DNA from: Epiperipatus broadwayi
Lineage: Eukaryota > Onychophora > Udeonychophora > Euonychophora > Peripatidae
Direction: 5' to 3'
DNA: 64,000 nt
NCBI GenBank assembly: GCA_028023455.1
Contig: JAQFVV010006245.1
Span: 5,945,276 to 6,009,275, forward strand
This document shows, one piece after another, positions 1 through 11,185 of this stretch (positions are counted from its first letter, which is position 1; every line of letters starts with the position of its first letter). Under the pieces are notes generated by a model that was not told the origin of the DNA, made no database searches, and saw nothing but the letters and a program-made list of their open reading frames with translations. A program made the position numbers and the translations under genes.

Positions 1-1
1 G

Positions 2-340
2 ATATCGCAAGAAAAGTATAAAGCGGACAAAGACGGTACGTACAGTCAGTTTTTCCAACGTCAAGCGGCAAAATTGAGAGCCTTGGAGGCATATCCGATG
101 GATCAATTCCAGATAGTGCGAACTATCAGATTTAACCTTCCGTCAGGTGTGCAACGTAAGTTGGCCGAAAACCGTCAGCTATCCATTGAGGAAGCATTAG
201 AAATATTACAAGATATAGAATGGGAGGACCAGGGGGTAGGTGGAGAAAGTAAAGTTAGATGGGAGAACTGTAACGAACCCGCGAGTACGAGTAACTATAA
301 CCCCAAGAAAAGTTGGGACAAGTCACCTCGGGGCAATTAA
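2..340 (+). CDS. LTR-retrotransposon Gag, C-terminal end (partial)
   Basis: This reading frame is open from the left window edge to a TAA at 338-340, so the protein starts outside the window. It looks like the end of a Gag polyprotein of a Ty3/gypsy-like element. The stretch reading QFFQRQAAKLRALE, then TIRFNLPSGVQRKLAENRQ, then a helical acidic segment (EEALEILQDIEWED) has the character of the distal capsid region, which normally ends in a short basic tail, as here. No zinc knuckle is visible before the stop. The segment is distinctly less AT-rich than the flanks, as expected of a fairly recent mobile element. No protease or polymerase frame follows, so the element is truncated or its pol has been lost. 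Known: Gag builds the cytoplasmic particle. Inferred: family assignment, from composition and general pattern only. Confidence 0.5.
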   Translation: MSQEKYKADKDGTYSQFFQRQAAKLRALEAYPMDQFQIVRTIRFNLPSGVQRKLAENRQLSIEEALEILQDIEWEDQGVGGESKVRWENCNEPASTSNYNPKKSWDKSPRGN

Positions 341-1228
341 AGTTTTTTTTTATTGTTTTTTTTTTATATGACAAATGGGGCAATGAGCTGATATTTTAAG
401 TCAGCTCATATATATATAAGCTCACATATTTATAATTTCGTCATAGATATTTTCCGAAGTTAAATAGTTGTAAAATAAAAATTAACAAATGATTTTAATT
501 TAATGGGAAGGGTAAAATCTTAAACTTTTATTTTTGCTATAGATTTGAGCAAAAATTTGTTTTAAAAAAAAAAAAAAAAGATAAAATATAATTTATTGTC
601 AAAAATGTTAAAAGTGTTTAATTAAAAGGGAGAAAACTCGAGAGATAAAAGGGTGGGGGAAAGAAAACAAAATTAGATTGTTGGTAGTAATTAGACTCTA
701 TTGTTGAAACTTTCACAAACTAAAAGTATTTGGTTAATAATTGCTGTTACGCTAATTAAAAAGAAAAAAAAAGATAAGAGAAAGGAGATAAAATCGCTTT
801 CAGAGTAAGTCAGTTGACTTGAGAGACCAGCAAGGACAATAAAAAAAAAAAAGAGAGAAGCTGTGCTCCGAATCAAAAATTAGGATAGAAATTTATTTTG
901 CGGACTCTTTTCAAATGCATAGCGGCTAAAGCTATCAAAACCTTCCCCTTTGGGGAATTGGCCGCCACTCCATCTGAATGAAGCTACCGAAAGAGTCAAG
1001 GAATGGAAAGAAATGTATATTGCTAGCCGGACAACCAAAGGAACACCCATGGACACACCAGAATTCTCATATACAAGGACAAAGGCATGACGAATGGAAT
1101 GTGAATCTATGAAAGTCAGGCCACTTCGCTCTGATCGATCAGGGTAATTATAAACTTTTCAATTAATGGGAACTTTAGTTAAAGCGTAATAGAACTTTAT
1201 CTTTGATTTATTTTTCGTTTATTATATT
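341..1228. other. Retroelement-flanking non-coding DNA
   Basis: AT-rich spacer with several A or T homopolymers, then a less AT-rich patch at about 890-1140 that may be leftover internal sequence of the neighbouring LTR element. No open frame of useful length and no polymerase motif is seen. Confidence 0.4.
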
Positions 1229-1942
1229 TGTTACGAATGTTTCAACAATAGAGGTGGAGAAATAAATTTATTTAATATTGTAAACTATTTATGTTAATTC
1301 TCGTTAAATATTTTATGCAATATTGGTATGACTGTATATTAAATTATTTAATATCTGTTCGATCTAGAGGGTAACAACAGGGTGGGGTATAAAAGTGCGC
1401 TGCCAAGCAACAGAGAACCTTAGGGCATTACTTGCTTGTTAGCAGAAAATAAGGGAAGTGTTGAAAGTATAAGAAAACGAAAGACACTTATACGTTCATT
1501 TTAAGTTTTTGCAAGTTATTTATTTACCAAATAAAGTGGGGTTTAAAAATAAACTTCAGGAAAGATTATATACTATAAGTCGCCTTTGTATACACGCCTG
1601 CTAGAATCCGCAGTGTTAGTGTCAGCGCGAGTAAACCCATGGTAGATATTTGGGAAGAATACTTAGAAAGTTAACAGTTGGAAAATCAGAAATTGTAAGT
1701 CAGTTCTCTCTGGATCGGGCAGAAATATAATGTTATTAATAATAATAATAATAAAGGAAAGTAATTTTTTGTATCCAACGTATATTTGAATTCTTTAATT
1801 ATTTATAATAATTAGTTAGTGTCCTTAAGTGAAAACCCCTGTCAGATTATAAACAAAATTTGTAATCAGTGAATCGCCGTTCGAAAATAAATAAGACCAG
1901 GTTTACGTAAAGCTTCGTGGCCAGGTTCCAAGAGAGAAATCC
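1229..1942 (+). mobile_element. Probable LTR of a gypsy-like retrotransposon
   Basis: The segment begins with TGTTACGAATG, a start often seen in arthropod gypsy-type LTRs. It has a TATA box (TATAAAAG at 1388-1395), a downstream GC-richer leader, an AATAAA signal at about 1530 followed by a GTGGGG stretch, and ends just before a candidate primer-binding site beginning TGGCGCC at 1947. This order of promoter, polyadenylation signal and primer site is that of a 5' LTR. No second LTR copy was recognised in the window, so the end at 1942 is inferred. It could be the LTR of the element whose gag lies at the left edge or an independent solo LTR. Confidence 0.4.
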
Positions 1943-1946
1943 TTGG

Positions 1947-1966
1947 TGGCGCCCTCGGCGGCGATT
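1947..1966 (+). promoter_or_regulatory. Candidate primer-binding site
   Basis: TGGCGCCCTCGGCGGCGATT lies directly after the putative LTR. The TGGCGCC start matches primer-binding sites of many LTR elements that use the 3' end of a host tRNA. Which tRNA is not settled. No gag follows, so it is a relic. Confidence 0.35.
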
Positions 1967-3161
1967 CTAATAATTAAGATTCAGTTATTAGGGGAAGGAA
2001 AAGAATTGTAGTGTCACAAAACTTTAATTTAAACTTTGTAATATACTATCAATTTTGATGTCAATAAAACAGAATGAGAATGCTTTTTTCCTAAATTACA
2101 GATTTGCTTCAATAACTAAAGGTTCTTGAATCAAATTTCAAATGAAGAAAATAAAAAATAAATCTATCAGTTGCTTAACTGTTACATGATTTCTTAAACA
2201 ACAGATCATGTGATTATTGTTATTATGCTAAGTCATTACATTTTCTAAATTAAAATGAAAAATTTTTGAAATACTCATTATAACATTTACGTGTTCTGTT
2301 TTTTTTTTTTTTAAAAGACTGCACAATTATAATAAAAAAGTTCATCTTCATAGCATTAACTATAAAAGATAGCTATGGATTCAGCATTTATTGGAGTAAG
2401 ATACCATTATACTAATAATGCAAGTCACAGTATATTAAATCATGTTTTTTATTTAAAGAAAATGCATTGACATTCAACTGATTAAACCAGATTAATCTGG
2501 AATTTTAATTCTCAACTTAGGATTTCTGGAAAAAAAAAAGTTTACTTATGACCAAATAAAATATCAAAATTTACCTGGATTTGATCAAATCCTAGGTGAA
2601 AGATATAAGACACACTAAACATGAAGCCATTTAACTTTAGTATTGCTAAGAGAATATTCGATGAGATTGAATAAAAATATAACTCATCAATTATTTTAAA
2701 AATTCAGGGAAATTAGACTAAATTGTATAATTTTCTTTATATTCCCTTGGCATGAAATATACTGACAAAAATATAGTTATAACAACAGGTGCCAACATAG
2801 ATAAATTATTAGATGCAGAATCTCAACCTCTACTCCCCATGCATATAGATTTATTTTTTTCATTTTTTATGTATAAATTATAAAATTATTATACAAAAGA
2901 CTTCTCAATTATGCATCTATTTTGGCCAAAGTTAATTTAAATGCCTACCACTTATGAAATGTTACTTCAAATTATATATATAATTATTCAAATAGAAATA
3001 ATGTCTATGCGTGTTGAATAGTATTGTGTTAGTATAAATATTGAAAAAAATGTCTGCCTGTAATTATTCTATTTTGTGATTAATATAGATCTACAATTTG
3101 ATTAAACAATATACTTTACATAATAACAATGTTTTTACAATTAATTCAGGTTTATTGTAAT
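1967..3161. other. AT-rich intergenic DNA
   Basis: No gene, repeat or regulatory element could be supported. The stretch is low in complexity, with short microsatellites and homopolymers. Confidence 0.4.
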
Positions 3162-3462
3162 ATTGTTACATTTTCATTTACCATTGTCAAATTCCCTCCA
3201 CTCATATCTTTGACGCCATTCATTTCAGATAAATACACTAATGATTATTACTAATCATTTTTAAAACTAGAGATTATCTCTAGCACAGATATAAACTTTA
3301 AACCTCAGTTAAAGATTAATATATCTGATTTTTTAAATTTACAAACACGGAGTTACTCACCTTTCTCTGTCCCGTATGTAATATCTTTGTAGATATAATA
3401 AACACCTCCATACTTCCCCATTCTTTTTAAATTCATATAAATAAAGATATAATAAAAGACAA

Positions 3463-3519
3463 ATGACCCCCAAGATGCATTTTGTGCTGAACCAGCACTC
3501 ATCAGTTGGCCCAGGTCAC
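3463..3519 (-). ncRNA. Hammerhead ribozyme motif, unit 1 (catalytic core mutated)
   Basis: On the minus strand, stem I CCAA/UUGG plus an outer GACC/GGUC helix encloses CUGAUGA, a perfect 6-bp stem II (GUGCUG/CAGCAC), then AAAA where the core needs GAAA, and an AUC cleavage triplet. The G-to-A change in the conserved GAAA should abolish cleavage. The folding was done by hand. Confidence 0.65.
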
Positions 3520-3867
3520 TATCTCTCATATATATCTCTATTATATGCAAAGTATTTATCTAGAGTAAATTGTTACATTTTCATTTACCATTGTCAAACT
3601 ACCTTCATTCACAACTTTGACGCCATCCATTTCAGATAAATACACTAATGATTATTACTAATCATTTTCGAAACTAGAGATTATCTCTAGCACAGATATA
3701 AACCTTAAACCTCAGTTAAAGATTAATATATCTGATTTTTTAAATTTACAGACATAGTTATTTACCTTTCTCTGTCCCTCCCATATGTAATATCTTTATA
3801 GATATAATAAACACCTCCATACTCCCTTTTTTTAAATTCATATAAATAAAGATATAATAAAAGACAA

Positions 3868-3924
3868 ATGACCCCCAAGATGCATTTCGTGTTCAACCAG
3901 CACTCATCAGTTGGCCCAGATCAC
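3868..3924 (-). ncRNA. Hammerhead ribozyme, type I, unit 2 (core intact)
   Basis: Minus-strand order is: stem I strand ending CCAA, CUGAUGA (rc at 3904-3910), stem II GUGCU...ACAC with one C·A mismatch, GAAA (rc at 3885-3888), a minimal stem III (one U-A pair around GC), then AUC and UUGG closing stem I. The predicted cut lies between 3879 and 3878. An outer stem I helix (GAUC/GGUC, one U·G) is preserved relative to unit 1 despite a base change. All invariant core bases are present. Very short stem III is typical of the hammerheads known in Penelope-like elements and animal retrozymes. Confidence 0.75.
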
Positions 3925-4085
3925 TATCTCTCTCATATATATATATTATATGCAAAGTATTTAGAGTAAATTGTTACATTTTCATTTATCATTGTCAAAC
4001 TCCCTCCACTTCTGAATCATGATTAACAATTTTTAAAAAAAAAAACTTCACAGAAAGATTGCAATACACTGAAGTTGGGGGATGG

Positions 4086-4091
4086 TTTATT
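4086..4091 (-). terminator. Candidate polyadenylation signal of RRP40
   Basis: AATAAA on the minus strand about 140 bases after the RRP40 stop codon. Other AT-rich hexamers occur nearby, so this is the most likely rather than the only possible signal. Confidence 0.4.
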
Positions 4092-4229
4092 GGTACCGTT
4101 TAATAAACCGGTGTATTCACATAAATATATATATATGTAATTCTCCTTCTACACACATATAAACATATACATACGTATATAAAATCTTTACATTATTTTT
4201 TTTGAATTATATTTCCATAAACAAATGTT

Positions 4230-4443
4230 TTAAAATCCTGCTAAAACATCCATCAATCTAGCTGTCAAAAGTTCAATTTGTTCGTTGCTTAAATATTCAG
4301 CAATAGAAATGGCATTACATACTGCAATGGTATTGCTTATTGCTTTAGATTTAATCCAAATGCGTCCATTCATCCCAATAGCACTTTCAAATGCTAATTC
4401 TTTTCCTAATTGTTTCATCAAAATACAATCTTGAGATAAAATT
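4230..4443 (-). CDS. EXOSC3: RRP40/EXOSC3 exosome subunit, last coding exon
   Basis: The exon encodes the C-terminal part of the RNA exosome cap subunit RRP40, which binds RNA at the entry of the exosome channel in nucleus and cytoplasm. It starts after a pyrimidine-rich acceptor (TTTTCTAG) and ends at TAA 4230-4232, giving 70 residues. Diagnostic are SQDCILMKQLGKEL, the GMNGRIWIKSK stretch with the GxNG motif of the RRP40 KH domain, and an ANAIS-like C-terminal helix. The first base completes the codon CA|A begun in the exon at 12603-12754, so the junction reads GLIRQ-ILSQDC as in the family. Position of the stop fits the usual protein end. The reading frame is intact. The gene identity is recognised from known EXOSC3 sequence, not from a search. 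Confidence 0.92.
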
Positions 4444-5636
4444 CTAGAAAACAAAAAAAAAAAAAGGATATAAAAGCTTATTTTTTATTGGCTTTAATAA
4501 AGAATTATATATACATATATAACAATTTACATATAAAAGACAATATATATATATAGACATTTTATTGATGAGTCTCTTCTTTTTCAATTATAACTAACTA
4601 ATACAAATTACATTAAATTATCACTTGCATTAAAAAAACAGTCTGTAATGACTTTGGCTGACCAGAATAATGTTTATTTATTTTTAATGACATTATACAC
4701 TGATAATTATATATATATATAAAATAAGCCTAATATATGTTGCATTCATAAGCCAATGACATATGTTATGGCAATGAGATTTTTAAATTTTTATAAAGTG
4801 TTTTGTGAGGAATGATTACCAATATTAGTTAAAGTTTAAAAAAATATTTTTCATTGGCAATTTTAAAAACTTATAACTGAATTTCATTAAACATTCACTA
4901 AATCCATTTACAAATGATTTCGACTTCAATATATAATAAATTTTAGACAATTATATTTTTATTAAAAAAATAATTTATACTATTTGCAATGTGTCTGATA
5001 TCATTTGTTTGCATTCCATCAAATTATTTTTACAAATAGAGGAACTAATATACTAAACCTCTTACACTTTTTCATAATATATTTTAAAAAATCTTAATGG
5101 CTTTATTTTCAATTGAATTAGCATTACAAATGCTAACAACCACTTATGCAAAGACTACCATAGCTACAGTCCATTGGGCTTATTTAATTTAACTTAGAAC
5201 AAATCTTACATGGTTTACCTTTCTATCAACATAGAATTGATATTATCAAATAATATATCCAGACATCAACCTTAAAAAAGAAGAACATGCTGACAAGTTT
5301 TTCAATGTTTTTTTTTTTTTTTAGATAGATAAAACATGAAGACAATCAGAAAAAAAAAAAACCACTAGCCTACTCTAATTATTCTCAAAAATAAAATGAG
5401 TTACTCTATAAAGAAGAAGGAAAAAAACTTGTTGCATTATTTTTTTTTTCTTTTTCTTACAGCTATAATATTAATTTTATTGATACAATATGTATGCATA
5501 AACTTTATAAAGGCAGTATATTAATGATGGATCTAGTTTAATACAGTCATACAAATAACAAAATAAACCCATTCCACTATTTCATTATCCAAAACTTCAT
5601 TTTATAGATAGAAATATAAGAAAAACATTGTAAAGA

Positions 5637-6132
5637 AATGACTGGTTCTCTCTCCAAGCTGACTGTAGTCTCTGAATCAATGCATGTGTTATGTAGCAAT
5701 ATAGTTCAGCTATTCATCACAGAAAATTTAGGATGCTAGCATATCTAGATCATCAGTTATAACATGAAATGAGATATATTTCTTATGTTAACCCATTAAT
5801 AGAAAAATGTGCTAATATTAATTTTTATTTTAAATTGGTCAAAACTGCTACTGAAATATTTGAAATGATTTAAATTATGTATGGCAGTTAGAAGCCATAA
5901 GTCACAAAAATATTTTCATATGATTTGCAAGATATCATTACAGCAGGGAGAACATAGAAGATGATATATGAAGGTAAGAAACACCCTATCACCTTTTATA
6001 TCATAACTTGTGCTATAAAAAAACTAGCACCTTAAATTTTTTATGATGAATAATTAAACTATATTGCTTCATAATACATGCATTGATTCAGAGATTGTAT
6101 TGCAGACAGCTTGGAGATAGAACCAGTCATTT
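5637..6132. repeat. Imperfect inverted repeat (about 500 bp)
   Basis: The left end reads AATGACTGGTTCTCTCTCC and the right end is its near-perfect reverse complement. Similarity between the arms continues inward for roughly 170 bases (for example GAATCAATGCATG and GCAATATAGTT in both). It is probably an old fold-back insertion. No convincing target duplication, ribozyme core or open frame was found. Confidence 0.55.
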
Positions 6133-7000
6133 TTTCATTGAGATATACAGGGTATGTATGTATTTCTTCATTAAAAAAAAAAGAAAGCCCATTATTTAAA
6201 ATAAAAGTGTTATTATTTTAAAATAAAAAATTACTCAGTGTAAGCAAAGCAAGATTACTTTATGATATATAATATTTAACACAGCATTACGCTGTTGCAC
6301 ATGCGCTTTGAAGATTTTAACTATAAATGAATGAATACTAACACTCAACCACATGATAAAGTCTTTGGACATACATTTATGATATATAACAATCTCCTTC
6401 CTTTAATAAAATTCTCAAATTCATTCCAAAATTAAATCAAATTATTTAAGTAATAATTTAACAACCATCATACAAGATAACTATCACGATTCCTCTAATA
6501 AGTAGATTCTGATACAAAAAAATAATAAGAAACATAATGTGAAGATTTCCCTTTCATAATTGAAAGTATTTTTTTAAATACAAATATATATATATTTAAA
6601 TAACAAGAATTTTATAATTAAAAGAAATACTTTCTTGTTCTTATTCTGAACCTTCAAAAGAACCTGTGAAAAAGATAAAATAAAAAAATAATTTATTTTA
6701 AATTTTACACAAACAAATACTTTTTATTTTTATACGAGTTTTGATATCTTTTTTAAATAAATATAATTATAATAGAAATACAATAGGACTTTAATACATA
6801 GTAGCAAAAAAAATTATAAAAATTACTCAAAATACATTCACAAATTTTTTAAAAACTAGACAGTCTTGGCTCCTTAATCTTTCAAATGAATTTATGTTTT
6901 ATGAAATATTAAATGTTAATAAAAAATATTTTAATAACTTTTAATAGACAAACAGTTTGATAAAAAAATGCTAAAATATATTTACTGAATAAAGTAAAAT

Positions 7001-7276
7001 AACTTCGCATTTCTTGTCAAACAAATTTTTCTAGTACAGAAGCAGTATGATATAATTAGTCTTTCTCCAGCCACCCACAATATATTAAATATAAATAATG
7101 TGCAGGTTGTAGTGAAAGTAGATGATTCAATGAACATAAACTTCGCATTTCTTGTCAAACAAATTTTTCTAGTACAGAAGCAGTATGATATAATTAGTCT
7201 TTCTCCAGCCACCCACAATATATTAAATATAAATAATGTGCAGGTTGTAGTGAAAGTAGATGATTCAATGAACATG
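7001..7276 (+). repeat. Perfect 138-bp tandem duplication, exon-like
   Basis: Copy 1 (7001-7138) and copy 2 (7139-7276) appear identical. The length is 46 codons exactly. The plus frame is open through both copies and on to 7291, and the minus frame is open as well. Each copy holds a good plus-strand splice acceptor (TTTTTCTAG) followed by an open stretch that includes ISLSPATHNILNINN and VQVVVKVDDSMN, which has the look of real coding sequence. I do not recognise the protein. Identity of the copies implies a recent event or an assembly artefact. It could be a duplicated exon of an unknown plus-strand gene or a non-coding duplication. Confidence 0.6.
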
Positions 7277-7503
7277 TACATCTTCATTTAAAATATAAGA
7301 AAATGTGGAAGATGTCATTAATTTGAAAGTAATAAATCCAAATTGATTAATGATTGTTTACTTCTTAATTTTTTTAATTAATCATTTTATTACTGCATAC
7401 TAACTGCAGTTGGGAAAAGTAAATTTAAAATAAAGATTAAAAAAAAAAAATTTAAATATTGCTTTCATTTATTGCATATTTACTTGAGGAAAAAATAAAT
7501 TAA

Positions 7504-7621
7504 AAATAAATCTTTTAAAATAATAATATTTTTATTGCAGCAAATCAAAAGAGTGATGACATGTTGATAAATATTTGATTTGCTGCAATAAAAATATTAT
7601 TATTTTAAAAGATTTATTTGA
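7504..7621. repeat. Long perfect hairpin
   Basis: Arms of about 46 bases (7504-7550 and 7576-7621) centred on ATTGCAGCAAATC and its complement, separated by a loop of about 24 bases, are nearly exact inverted copies. It may be a small fold-back insertion or a replication-generated inverted duplication. Confidence 0.6.
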
Positions 7622-9039
7622 GTCTTTCATTGCAAACTGCAAAAAATTAAAAAAAAAACAACCTTACACTATAACCAAGATTAAGCAGTTATGTACTTAG
7701 ACATTTATTTTTGCACAAGAATGTTTGTAAAAAAAATGAATTTCAAATATGCCATTATGTTAATGTTTAAACTTAATATGACTTGGAGCATTATAATTAT
7801 AGTGAAATGAGATAATGTTGCCATGCTGATAGATTATCACCATTTCTAAGGCATCCGATGAGGAAAAGCCTAAAACATATGTCGAGCAAAGATTTAATAT
7901 TGTTTCAAATAATTATATTTAAAGTAGAAATATTATCAGAGTGAATACAAATTAATGAACAATTTTTTTGACTAAATTGAAATTTGAGATCTTGTAAAAA
8001 GTTGATACAAACACTAAATCTTGTGCCTAGTTAACAGAAACTGTGTTGAATTTCAAAGAACTGTAGCTAAAACTGATTGGACATCTTCCTGGATTCTGAC
8101 TGTACTGCTCTCTTCTTCATATATATATAAAAAGATTATTTGAAAATCTTTTTTATTTTTTTGATTTGAATTGAAAAAGATGAGAATGTTTTCCCCCTTA
8201 GCCAAATAATTTCTTTGAAGATGACTTGACATTCAAATTTGTTAATCATCAAGTCTTCCTCATCTGAACTTATATGAGTACTTGGACAACCTCTATTCCT
8301 AAAGTATATTCATCATATTTAAATGTAAAATGGTTATTACTTCATTTTCTAGATCTTCTTTGCACTATGTAAGTTCCAAAGTTTTGATAAAATTTCAGAG
8401 AAGGAAAATCCAGTCTTAGGTAAGCATCCAAACATGCCTTTATAGTGAGCCTATTTTGCATCTCTGTGATACAAACTATTCTTCAGTAAATGAGGAATTA
8501 AATCTTTGATTACAATTCAAAATATTTGCTTGCATCCAAATAATGAGCATGTTTTCTACACCTTGGGTCACTTTTTCAACACTTACTTGTCTTTAACCAT
8601 AATGGACTTGTCATGAACAATTTTGAAGTTAGATCAGATTTTTTTTTAAATTATTCATAATTTTTTTAACAAATTCTTAATTATCAGACTTCATAAACAA
8701 AATTTGATTTGAACAGTCTTAATATTATTAAGTTAGTTAAATGGTCTTGATAATTTTGTCAATAAAACTGCAGTCAATATCTGATTGAGACTGGAAGTCA
8801 ATTAAATCAACTTGATAACTGAAAATGAGTTTTTGCATTGATTAAAATGGCTCACTAAGATTAAGAAGCATTTGGACATTTTTACAAATTACATTTCCTA
8901 CCTATTTCACAAGTATTTCATCATTTGATTTTGTTAACTATAGCTAGTTCTAGGATAGGCATAATGAAATATTTAATACTATTGGATTCTTTAAAAGAAT
9001 AAATTAATTAGATGATTCCCTTATCTCCAATACATTATA

Positions 9040-10140
9040 GCATTTCAAAAGTTTGTACTCATTGCAATTCTTTTTGATCTTTGACATTTCTCAGTTCATT
9101 AATTAACTGTATATTTGTCTTTGTTCACCAACACAAAATTTGACTGGGGTCTTCTTTGAGTTTATCATAAAATAGATTAAATTGAATCATTTTTTAAATA
9201 AACGTAAGGGTAAATTTTCAAAATATTTTTGAAAATAAATAGCTCAGATGATTACATATGAACTACTTTTAATTATGTGTAAAATGAATGTAAAGACAAA
9301 TGAAAATGTACTTCCATTAAAGAATATAAATGGATAATACCATAGTATCTATTGATTAACAATGAGCTTGTATATTTTCTTTTATCTCTGGTATATGTAT
9401 TCCAGGTAATTCTTTTTCTATGCTACTTAGCAAAGTGTCTATATATGAGGCAAATAATAAGGCACTAAGAGGAGAGCCTTGAGGTATAAAGCAATGAGGC
9501 CTAAATGCAGATGAATATCTTCCATTAAGTATTACATGAATTTCTTAATTTATTAGTAAATTTGTGATGATATACAAAATTGATTTTGGTACCTTTATAC
9601 CTGCTAGTCTATCAATGAGAAGGTTTATTGGGATTATATCAAGTTGGACTACTATTGGACTGTATTTTTTCTTCTTTTTCACTGTATCTATTATAGTTTT
9701 GAATAAGAAGCTAGTTTGAACAGTTGATGCAACTTTTTTTTTTTTGCTGCATTTTTGATAATGTAGGTAAAATGTAATGTTCTAGCTTATCTCTAATCAC
9801 CGATTCTAAAAATTTTATCCATAATGGTCTCATTGATATAGGATACAAGTTTGTTCATTCAGTGATTATTTCTATTTTTTTTTTGTAAAGAATAAGTAAC
9901 ATTGGGTGTAGACGATGTAGATGGTATACTTCTTTAGATAAGAAGTTACTAAATTTGGTAGTAGTTAACTTGTAAACATGTTTAAATGAGCATAGATAAA
10001 AAATGGGATACTGTGTATATCTGGATGACATTAGCTAGGCATAGATACAATTTTTTGTATAAATTCACTTGATGTAAAACTTATGTCATCATTTGGTGTT
10101 CAAAGATAATGAGGAGTTGGTATAAAATTTTCTTTATTTT
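9040..10140 (-). pseudogene. LINE reverse-transcriptase fragment
   Basis: Minus-strand translation around 9461-9484 gives PQGSPLSALLF followed by ASYIDTLL, the characteristic motif of the non-LTR reverse-transcriptase palm. Flanking sequence in related frames resembles the same domain of the longer LINE at 56.2-61 kb. Frames are broken by stops and shifts and the catalytic FADD motif is not preserved. This LINE is inactive, and its ends are approximate. The wider neighbourhood down to about 8000 may hold more of it but could not be aligned by eye. Confidence 0.65.
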
Positions 10141-11177
10141 GTAATTTGTTTTTATAGCATAAATAAATTGGCTTTAGCATGAATTTAGAAATACAAAATA
10201 TCATAAAAGATTATTAATTTTTTAAAAATCTTTTTTGATGCATTTTTTAAAAATTTGTTGCTTTATATTTCTATATACTAAAAAATTAAAATATTATTTG
10301 TAACTTATTTTTCTGTTTTTAGATTTATCCCTATTACATCATAAATTTAATAAAAATAATCATTACTCTAATGGTGACAATTTGTCTATAAATAAAACTA
10401 CAAGAATCCTTAAATGCTTTCTTTGCAAGATGCTAATTTATTAAATAAAAATATTCTTCCCATCCAAGTTGTAGATACTATATAACCTTAGTTAAAGAAC
10501 AATGATCTTTAGATCATCATAGATATTATATTTTTGGGACTAAATTTTTTTTAAAAAGACCTTCCAAGTTGTAAGATTCTATCATCTTTATAGCATGTAA
10601 AATAAATAAATTTATTCCTTTAAGAAATTGGAAGCACATCAATTCAAATCCAAAATCAATGCAAATGACTAAACCATAAATTAAATGAATTGCACAATCT
10701 TAAATATCCATAATTGTATCTATTCCAGCATTGAATCTGGATTTGCTGCATCAAAAGTTTTTAATATATATATTGCAGTAGTGAAAAATACATGTTTTTT
10801 TTTAAAATAAGGATGTCTTTTTAAATGATGCAACAAAAAAAAAAAAAAAACTGCTTATGGAGCATAAAATATTATTTACTGAAGTTACAATGCTATAGAG
10901 TTTAAATTTAATAATAAACTGTTGAGTTTATTTGTACACAAAGTCCATGAGTATTGATATTGTTTTCTGATAAAAAATTGTAATGATGTTTTCACTACTG
11001 TAAAATTAAGGGATAGAACGATTTATGAAGAAGGCTAATCAAAAAATTGTTTTCAAACTGAAATCCAATTAATATTAAAAGTTAACTAAAATTCTGAAAA
11101 ATTTTTTCCCATATGAATAATTGTTATTTTGCTGGTAAATAGAAAAGTCAATAAAATTTTTACAATAACATATATAT

Positions 11178-11185
11178 ATATATAT
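11178..11185. repeat. hAT target-site duplication (left)
   Basis: ATATATAT directly before the left terminal inverted repeat, repeated at 12427-12434. An 8-bp duplication is diagnostic for hAT transposons, though the AT microsatellite context weakens the evidence. Confidence 0.55.

Larger units (their letters stand above)
3162..4010 (-). repeat. Tandem ~404-bp repeat array, retrozyme-like, 2.1 copies
   Basis: Unit 1 starts at 3162, unit 2 at 3569 and a truncated third at 3970, all beginning ATTGTTACATTTTCATTTA. Periods are 407 and 401 bp with scattered differences. Each full unit contains, on the minus strand, a hammerhead ribozyme motif. Known: animal retrozymes and the terminal repeats of Penelope-like elements are tandem copies of a few hundred bases carrying type I hammerheads that resolve multimeric RNA into monomers. 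Inferred: this array is such an element. No protein is encoded, and clear flanking direct repeats were not found. The array lies on the sense strand just beyond the RRP40 polyadenylation signal, so read-through RNA would carry the ribozymes. Confidence 0.7.

Noticed and set aside
691-876. 61-codon minus frame rich in F, L, S and I
   Set aside because: Translation of A-rich repeats; no domain, no splice context.
3162-4010. CRISPR-like array
   Set aside because: Long units with sequence drift and no short repeat/spacer pattern, in a eukaryotic context.
4500-4760. AT microsatellites as promoter or origin
   Set aside because: TA runs occur everywhere in this window and carry no specific signal.
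5740-5765. CTGATGA (minus) in the 5.6-kb palindrome
   Set aside because: No stem II and no GAAA/NUH partner follow.
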